In this document: one piece after another, positions 59,429 to 64,000 of the stretch | Layout of the letters: each line of letters starts with the position of its first letter | Numbering within the stretch: the first letter of the stretch is position 1 | Source of the DNA: SIG607 sp045586405 | GTDB taxonomy: Bacteria > Bacillota > Clostridia > Oscillospirales > Acutalibacteraceae | DNA length: 64,000 bases | Assembly (NCBI GenBank): GCA_045586405.1 | Contig: JAZNAG010000123.1 | Location: 1 to 64,000, forward strand | Direction of reading: 5' to 3' | Notes under the pieces: model-generated | What the model saw: only the letters and a program-made list of their open reading frames with translations | Told to the model about the DNA's origin: nothing | Databases searched by the model: none | Made by a program: the position numbers and the translations under genes

Positions 59429-60595
59429 ATGGAAAAGGTAAGACTTGGTATAATAGGTTTCGGTAATATGGGTACTACCCACGCTAAAAATGTGACCGGC
59501 GATAAGTGCCCTGATATTGTTCTTACTGCAGTAGCAGATATAAAAGAATCTCGACTTGAGGCTGCTAAAGAGGCTTATGAAGGTATAACTTGCTTTAAAA
59601 CTGCTGACGAGATGTTTGACAGCGGTATAATTGATGCTTGTATCGTTGCCGTTCCTCACTATGACCATACTTCTCTTGCAATAGCTGCAATAAAGAAGGG
59701 TATTCATGTTATGGTTGAAAAGCCTGCAGGTGTTTACACAAAGCAGGTAGAGGAAATGAATGCCGTTGCTGATGCAAACCCCGATGTTGTATTCGGTATG
59801 ATGTTTAATCAGAGAACTAATTGTCTATACAGAAAAATGCGTGAGCTTGTTCAGTCGGGCGAGTACGGTCAGATAAGGAGAACAAGCTGGATAATCACCA
59901 ACTGGTATCGTCCTCAGGCTTATTATGATTCAGGTGACTGGCGTGCAACCTGGGCAGGCGAAGGCGGCGGCGTTCTTCTTAATCAGAGCCCTCATCAGCT
60001 TGACCTTTGGCAGTGGATTTGCGGTATGCCCGTTAAAATTCACGCTAAAATGAAATACGGCAAGTGGCATGATATTGAGGTTGAAGACGACGTAACTGCT
60101 TATGTAGAGTATGCTAACGGTGCAACAGGTACATTTATCACCACCACCGGCGATGCTTATGGCACTAACCGTTTTGAAATACAGATGGATAAAGCAAAGC
60201 TTGTTGTTGAAGACGGAAAACTGAGAGTTTGGGAATTTGAAATGACCGAGCAGGAATTCTCTAAAACCAACGAGCGTCCTTTCGCCGCTATTCCTTTTAA
60301 GGAAATTGAGGTTGAAACCGACGGCAAACACGAAGCTCATATCGGCGTTATGAATGCCTTTGCAAACAAGATTTTAGGCAAGGGCGAACTTGTGGCTAAT
60401 GGACAGGAAGGTATAAACGGCCTTACTATTTCTAACGCTATGCACCTGTCCGACTTCCTTGACAGAGAAATTACACTTCCCATTGATGCTGACCTTTTTG
60501 AAGAAGAACTTATGAAGAGAGTAAGTAAATCAAACAAGGTAAAGGATGTTGTTGAAAAGTTTGAAGATAATTCTTCTACCTTTGGTAATGTGTAA
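59429..60595 (+). CDS. Gfo/Idh/MocA-family oxidoreductase
   Basis: A 388-residue dehydrogenase from the ATG at 59429, eight bases after AAGGAG. The Rossmann motif GIIGFGNMGTTHAKN is near 7-21. The Gfo/Idh catalytic Lys region is in VMVEKPAGVY and the second part in GGVLLNQSPHQLDLWQWICG, with the His of SPHQLD as probable acid/base. It oxidises sugars or inositols with NAD(P). Third gene of the operon controlled from 57777-57805. Confidence 0.92.
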   Translation: MEKVRLGIIGFGNMGTTHAKNVTGDKCPDIVLTAVADIKESRLEAAKEAYEGITCFKTADEMFDSGIIDACIVAVPHYDHTSLAIAAIKKGIHVMVEKPAGVYTKQVEEMNAVADANPDVVFGMMFNQRTNCLYRKMRELVQSGEYGQIRRTSWIITNWYRPQAYYDSGDWRATWAGEGGGVLLNQSPHQLDLWQWICGMPVKIHAKMKYGKWHDIEVEDDVTAYVEYANGATGTFITTTGDAYGTNRFEIQMDKAKLVVEDGKLRVWEFEMTEQEFSKTNERPFAAIPFKEIEVETDGKHEAHIGVMNAFANKILGKGELVANGQEGINGLTISNAMHLSDFLDREITLPIDADLFEEELMKRVSKSNKVKDVVEKFEDNSSTFGNV

Positions 60596-60605
60596 AATAC
60601 ATCTA

Positions 60606-60634
60606 TTGATTTTTCAAAAATAGTATGATACAAT
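60606..60634 (+). promoter_or_regulatory. Promoter of mscL
   Basis: TTGATT (60606-60611) and TACAAT (60629-60634), 17 bases apart. Confidence 0.65.
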
Positions 60635-60668
60635 ACACAGGTAAACTAAATATCAGGGGGAGAAAAAT

Positions 60669-61127
60669 ATGAAAAAATTTTTCCAGGAATTTAAAGAGTT
60701 TGCTATGAAGGGTAATGTTCTTGATATGGCTGTCGGCGTTGTTGTCGGCGGTGCTTTCAAGGAGATAGTAACTGCACTTGTTAACAACATCATTAACCCG
60801 CTTATCGGTGCTCTTACAGGTCAGGGTAACCTTTCCGACCTTAAGTATGTAATTTCCGAGGCTGTTATAGAAAACGGCGTAGAAATTATACCCGAAAATG
60901 CTGTTACATATGGTGTATTTTTACAGTCAATTATCGATTTTCTTATCATTGCTTTCTCTATATTTGTTGCTCTTAAGGTTATGATGAATGCCGAAAAGAA
61001 GCTTCAGGAACTTTTAGCTAAGAAAAAAGAGGAAGAAGCTGTTGAAGAGGTAGTTGCCGAAGAAACCGAAATAGCGGTTTTAAAAGAAATCCGCGATATG
61101 ATTAAAGAGGATAAAAAAGCAGAGTAA
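60669..61127 (+). CDS. mscL: Large-conductance mechanosensitive channel
   Basis: A 152-residue channel, MKKFFQEFKEFAMKGNVLDM then AVGVVVGGAFKEIVTALVNN, the pore-lining first helix, followed by NPLIGAL, a periplasmic loop, a second helix (FLIIAFSIFVALKVMM) and an acidic/Lys-rich cytoplasmic bundle. It opens under membrane tension to release solutes. The single promoter lies just upstream; GGGGGAG precedes the ATG. Slightly longer than E. coli MscL (136) due to the C-terminal tail. Confidence 0.96.
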   Translation: MKKFFQEFKEFAMKGNVLDMAVGVVVGGAFKEIVTALVNNIINPLIGALTGQGNLSDLKYVISEAVIENGVEIIPENAVTYGVFLQSIIDFLIIAFSIFVALKVMMNAEKKLQELLAKKKEEEAVEEVVAEETEIAVLKEIRDMIKEDKKAE

Positions 61128-61141
61128 TATGCATTTGATTA

Positions 61142-61170
61142 TTGACAAGTAAATATATATGTGATAGAAT
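61142..61170 (+). promoter_or_regulatory. Promoter of glpP
   Basis: TTGACA (61142-61147) and TAGAAT (61165-61170) with 17-base spacing. Confidence 0.75.
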
Positions 61171-61176
61171 TATTTT

Positions 61177-61250
61177 GCTAAAGAGTTATGGAGATGCAAA
61201 GCTACAGGGAGTGCCCTGTGGTTTTGCGTCTTCTTTCTTATTTTTAGGTT
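61177..61250 (+). promoter_or_regulatory. glpP leader hairpin, candidate antitermination site
   Basis: GATGCAAAGCTACAGGG (61193-61209) pairs with CCCTGTGGTTTTGCGTC (61214-61230) over about 17 bp including G-T pairs, followed by a T-rich run to 61245. This is an intrinsic-terminator-like hairpin between the promoter and the GlpP gene. GlpP proteins act on such leaders in response to glycerol-3-phosphate, so glpP may control itself. Confidence 0.65.
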
Positions 61251-61268
61251 TAAATAGGAGTGAGTGTT

Positions 61269-61826
61269 ATGACAGTAAATCAGTTTAAGACTTCTCTTGA
61301 AAAATTCCCCGTTATTGCTACTGTGCATAAATCTGAAATGAAAGAGGCACTTGTTTCACCTGCTGAAATTCTTGTGCTTATGAAGGCTGACCTGCTGACA
61401 ATAAGCGAAGATATTAAGGCGATTCACGATGAAGGCAAATATGTTCTTGTTCATATAGACCTTGCAGACGGAATAGCAGGGGATAAAACGGGCATAGGAT
61501 ATCTTGCAAAACTCGGTGTAGACGGAATTATAAGCACCAGAGGAAAGCTTATCCGTCAGGCAAAGGAAGCAGGACTTATTACGGTACAGCGTTTTTTCGC
61601 TCTCGACTCTCAGGGCATTGAAAGTATTGAGGAAATGCTGAGTGTTGTGGCACCCGATTTTATAGAGATAATTCCCGGTGTTATCGGAAAGGTTATATCC
61701 CGCTTTTCTTCAAGAGGTATACCCGTTATAGCAGGCGGACTTATTGAAAGTAAGGCTGAAATAACCGAAGCACTAAGCAGCGGCGCGTCGGCTGTTTCAA
61801 CCGGTAAAAAAGAACTTTGGTATGTA
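61269..61826 (+). CDS. glpP: Glycerol-3-phosphate-responsive antiterminator
   Basis: About 186 residues from the ATG at 61269, which follows AGGAGTG. MTVNQFKTSLEKFPVIATVH, VLVHIDLADGIAGDKTGIGY, DGIISTRGKLIRQAKE, IEIIPGVIGKVI and PVIAGGLIESK are strong GlpP features (PF04309). GlpP binds leader mRNA with glycerol-3-phosphate and lets transcription continue into glp genes. No glpF/K/D gene is here, so it may act in trans. The hairpin in its own leader is a likely target. Confidence 0.93.
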
Positions 61827-61837
61827 TGAGGAATATT

Positions 61838-62485
61838 ATGATACCCGAAAATTATATTGAAATTATTATAAGACTTGTTCTTGCCGTAATTTTTGGCGGA
61901 ATAATAGGTGTTGAAAGGTCGGGCACAAATCACGATGCAGGGCTGAGAACCCATATACTCGTTTGCCTTGGCAGTGCAAGTGTAATGATTATGAGTGAGT
62001 CTATTACCGCGACTTTCGGCGGTGACGTTATGCGAATCGGCGCACAGGTTGTAAGCGGAATAGGTTTCCTTGGCGCAGGCTGTATTTTGGTGCACGGAAA
62101 AAGGATCAGAGGTCTTACCACAGCGGCTGGGCTTTGGGCTACTGCTTGTTTGGGCCTTGTAATCGGCTCGGGCTTTTACTTTATAGCCACGGTTATGTCG
62201 CTTCTAATTGTCGGCGCTATGCTGGTACTTCACCCAGTTACAAAATATCTGCAAAAAAAGAGCAGTAAAAAGGTTTGTAAAATTAAAATTTATCCCGAAA
62301 AACCTGAAGATTTCGGTAACGCTTATAAGTACATTACCGAGGGCGCTTTTCATATAACCGCTATGTCAAGAGAGGAAGACGGGAGTATAATAGTCAGCGT
62401 TGCAGATACCGACGAAAATACATCAGATTTGATAATTTCTACTTTGCTGACCGACACGGGCATTAAAAAAATCGAAAAACTGTAA
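61838..62485 (+). CDS. MgtC/SapB-family membrane protein
   Basis: 215 residues from the ATG at 61838, with GAGG eight bases upstream. The N-terminal membrane part has IIRLVLAVIFGGIIGVERS, GLRTHILVCLGSASVMIMSE, IGAQVVSGIGFLGAGCILV and GLTTAAGLWATACLGLVIG, the MgtC core. A soluble ACT-like C-terminal domain follows (KIKIYPEKPEDFGNAYKYI). MgtC proteins are linked to Mg2+ homeostasis and acid or host adaptation. It starts nine bases after glpP, cotranscribed. Confidence 0.92.
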   Translation: MIPENYIEIIIRLVLAVIFGGIIGVERSGTNHDAGLRTHILVCLGSASVMIMSESITATFGGDVMRIGAQVVSGIGFLGAGCILVHGKRIRGLTTAAGLWATACLGLVIGSGFYFIATVMSLLIVGAMLVLHPVTKYLQKKSSKKVCKIKIYPEKPEDFGNAYKYITEGAFHITAMSREEDGSIIVSVADTDENTSDLIISTLLTDTGIKKIEKL

Positions 62486-62488
62486 ATA

Positions 62489-62530
62489 AACGAAGGAAGT
62501 GCCATTATAACTTCCTTCGTTCTTTTTTAA
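62489..62530 (+). terminator. Terminator after the mgtC-like gene
   Basis: AACGAAGGAAGT and ACTTCCTTCGTT-type arms around a short loop, followed by TTTTTT. Confidence 0.87.
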
Positions 62531-62608
62531 ATAAATACTTGTTTATCTTTATTATTTGTGGTAAAATTAGATAGATTATAATTCTCTTTTTGAAGGAGCT
62601 TTAAGTAT

Positions 62609-63610
62609 ATGTGTAATGAGCCACAAAAGAAAAAGGTTTTAAGCTGTATTCAGCCCAGCGGTATTCCGACACTGGGTAATTATCTTGGTGCTCTTAAAAA
62701 CTGGGTTAATATGCAGGATGAATATGACTGTACCTTTGCCGTTGCCGACCTTCACGCTATTACAGTAAGACAGGAACCGGCAAAGCTTCGCGCACAGAGT
62801 TACTCTATGTTTGCGCTGTTTTTGGCGCTGGGGCTTGACTGTGAAAAGAGCACTCTTTTTATACAGTCACAGGTACCTGCGCACAGTCAGCTGGCTTGGA
62901 TTCTTTCTTGTTATACTCAGTTTGGCGAACTTTCGCGTATGACTCAGTTTAAAGACAAATCTGCCCGTCACGCCGATAATATAAATGCAGGTTTATTTGC
63001 TTATCCCACACTTATGGCGGCGGATATTCTTCTTTACCAGCCTGACTTTGTGCCGGTAGGTGACGATCAGAAACAGCATCTTGAAATCACCCGTGATATT
63101 GCAACACGCTTTAATCATATTTATGGTGATGTGTTTACAATACCCGAGCCGCTTATCAGTAAAAACGGCGCCCGTATTATGTCGCTTCAGGAACCCACTA
63201 AAAAAATGTCTAAGTCAGACGAAAATGCAAACGCATATATATCCTTGCTTGATTCACGTGAAGATATTTTGCGTAAGTTTAAACGCGCCGTTACCGACAG
63301 CGAGGCAAGAATTTGTGTCGCTGAGGGTAAGGACGGTATAAATAACCTTATCGATATATACAGTGTAGTAAAGGGTATTACTACCGAAGAAACCGTTGCT
63401 GCCTTTGACGGTGTTGGCTACGGTGAATTTAAAATGGCTGTTGGCGAGGCTGTTGCTGATGTTTTAAGCCCTGTTCGTGAGCGTTATGAAGAGTTTATAA
63501 ACGACAGAAAGAAACTTGACGAACTAGCTAAAATCGGCGCTGAAAAGGCTTATTATGCTTCTCGCAAAACAATGAGCAAGGTGATGAAAAAGGTCGGTTT
63601 TGTGATATGA
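62609..63610 (+). CDS. trpS: Tryptophanyl-tRNA synthetase
   Basis: A 333-residue class I synthetase charging tRNA(Trp). The HIGH-like PSGIPTLGNYLGALKNW is near 12-28 and KKMSKSDENA is the KMSKS loop. GDDQKQHLEITRDIATRFN is family-typical. GGAG lies upstream of the ATG. No T-box leader was seen between 62531 and 62608. It overlaps holB by four bases (ATGA). Confidence 0.97.
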   Translation: MCNEPQKKKVLSCIQPSGIPTLGNYLGALKNWVNMQDEYDCTFAVADLHAITVRQEPAKLRAQSYSMFALFLALGLDCEKSTLFIQSQVPAHSQLAWILSCYTQFGELSRMTQFKDKSARHADNINAGLFAYPTLMAADILLYQPDFVPVGDDQKQHLEITRDIATRFNHIYGDVFTIPEPLISKNGARIMSLQEPTKKMSKSDENANAYISLLDSREDILRKFKRAVTDSEARICVAEGKDGINNLIDIYSVVKGITTEETVAAFDGVGYGEFKMAVGEAVADVLSPVRERYEEFINDRKKLDELAKIGAEKAYYASRKTMSKVMKKVGFVI

Positions 63611-64000
63611 GATTTCCACTTGCAGGAAATGAAGGAATAAAAACCGCTTTTGAAAAGGCGCTTGAGACTTCAAGAATTCCCCACGCTATTATTGTTGAAG
63701 GCGAAAAAGGAAGCGGAAAATCTGTTCTGACAAGGTATATTATAGCTGCTTTTTTGTGCGGTGAAGATAAGAAACCTTGCGGTGAGTGTAAAAGCTGCAG
63801 AATGGTTTTTGCAGGTACGCATCCTGATATTATTACTGTTTCACCCGAAGAAAATAAAAAGAATATAAGTATAAACCAAATTCGCAATATGCGAAATGAA
63901 GCGCATATAAGACCGCAGTTTTGTAACAGAAAGGCGTTCAATATTGATTTTGCCGATACTCTTAATGCACAGTCACAAAATACAATTTTAAAGGTGCTTG
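63607..64000 (+). CDS. holB: DNA polymerase III delta' subunit, 5' part (runs off the right edge)
   Basis: The ATG overlaps the trpS stop. Reads MRFPLAGNEGIKTAFEKALE, then the Walker A GEKGSGKSVLT, a zinc cluster CGECKSC with an earlier Cys, and THPDIITVSPE and INQIRNMRNEA. These are hallmarks of the clamp-loader delta' subunit/gamma-type AAA+ proteins. The first 131 codons are present; the gene continues beyond 64000. Confidence 0.87.
   Translation, partial: MRFPLAGNEGIKTAFEKALETSRIPHAIIVEGEKGSGKSVLTRYIIAAFLCGEDKKPCGECKSCRMVFAGTHPDIITVSPEENKKNISINQIRNMRNEAHIRPQFCNRKAFNIDFADTLNAQSQNTILKVL

Noticed and set aside
62531..62608. T-box leader expected upstream of trpS
   Set aside because: The gap is too short and lacks the T-box core and a terminator/antiterminator pair.

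Overview
The window looks like a chromosomal segment of an anaerobic, low-GC Clostridia bacterium, most plausibly a gut Oscillospirales/Ruminococcaceae-type organism. This is inferred from gene content: a biotin-dependent Na+-translocating decarboxylase, a PduL-type phosphotransacylase, a clostridial Re-citrate-synthase-like gene next to aconitase, a secreted dockerin-bearing protein, HemW, FeoB, MgtC, and clean sigma-A promoters (TTGACA-17-TATAAT). No species can be named from sequence alone.

Layout. 1-137: end of an IS3-family insertion sequence. 171-2841: Dabb protein, F420-ligase-like protein and a GMP synthase lacking its amidotransferase domain. 3063-5297: a two-gene restriction-modification-like island (EcoRI-type adenine methylase plus DUF262-HNH nuclease). 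5581-10993: glycoside hydrolase-like and ThuA genes (divergent), a GT2/GtrA pair, an amidohydrolase. 11001-12191: L10 leader, rplJ, rplL. 12222-19343: dockerin relic, nagA, pduL, hemW, a phosphatase, an RluA synthase, radC, alaX. 19426-22904: oadG-bcc-oadB-oadA Na+ pump operon. 23146-28272: feoB, then a mannonate operon (uxuA, SDR oxidoreductase) carrying a second Na+-decarboxylase beta subunit and a 55-residue OadG-like peptide. 28451-32514: yceD, rpmF, DUF512, der, plsY. 32629-36595: Re-citrate synthase candidate, GntR regulator and aconitase behind a promoter that carries a perfect palindrome. 36725-40692: dockerin transglutaminase, MATE pump, rpmB, tRNA-Arg with duplicated 3' end, a solitary 5S rRNA. 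40777-42360: FGGY kinase.

The most striking feature is a 5.2 kb integrative mobilizable element (about 42929-48151). It encodes a large serine recombinase, a MobV relaxase and small cargo genes, and it sits inside a polysaccharide deacetylase gene. The 7-bp sequence ATGTTGA is present at both junctions, and recombination between the copies would rejoin the deacetylase in frame to 256 residues. The arrangement resembles the excisable interrupting elements of spore-former genes such as sigK, but regulated excision is a hypothesis here. A relic of a second deacetylase C-terminus lies at 50172-50228.

48455-64000: an LTA-synthase-like sulfatase, DnaC-like and DnaD replication proteins, galE, tRNA-Arg(CCT), a PadR/HAAS/DUF4097 envelope module, an alpha/beta hydrolase, a LOG protein, an AraC regulator divergent from a three-gene sugar oxidoreductase/isomerase operon, mscL, glpP with a leader hairpin, mgtC, trpS and the start of holB. 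No CRISPR array, prophage structural gene or biosynthetic gene cluster was seen.
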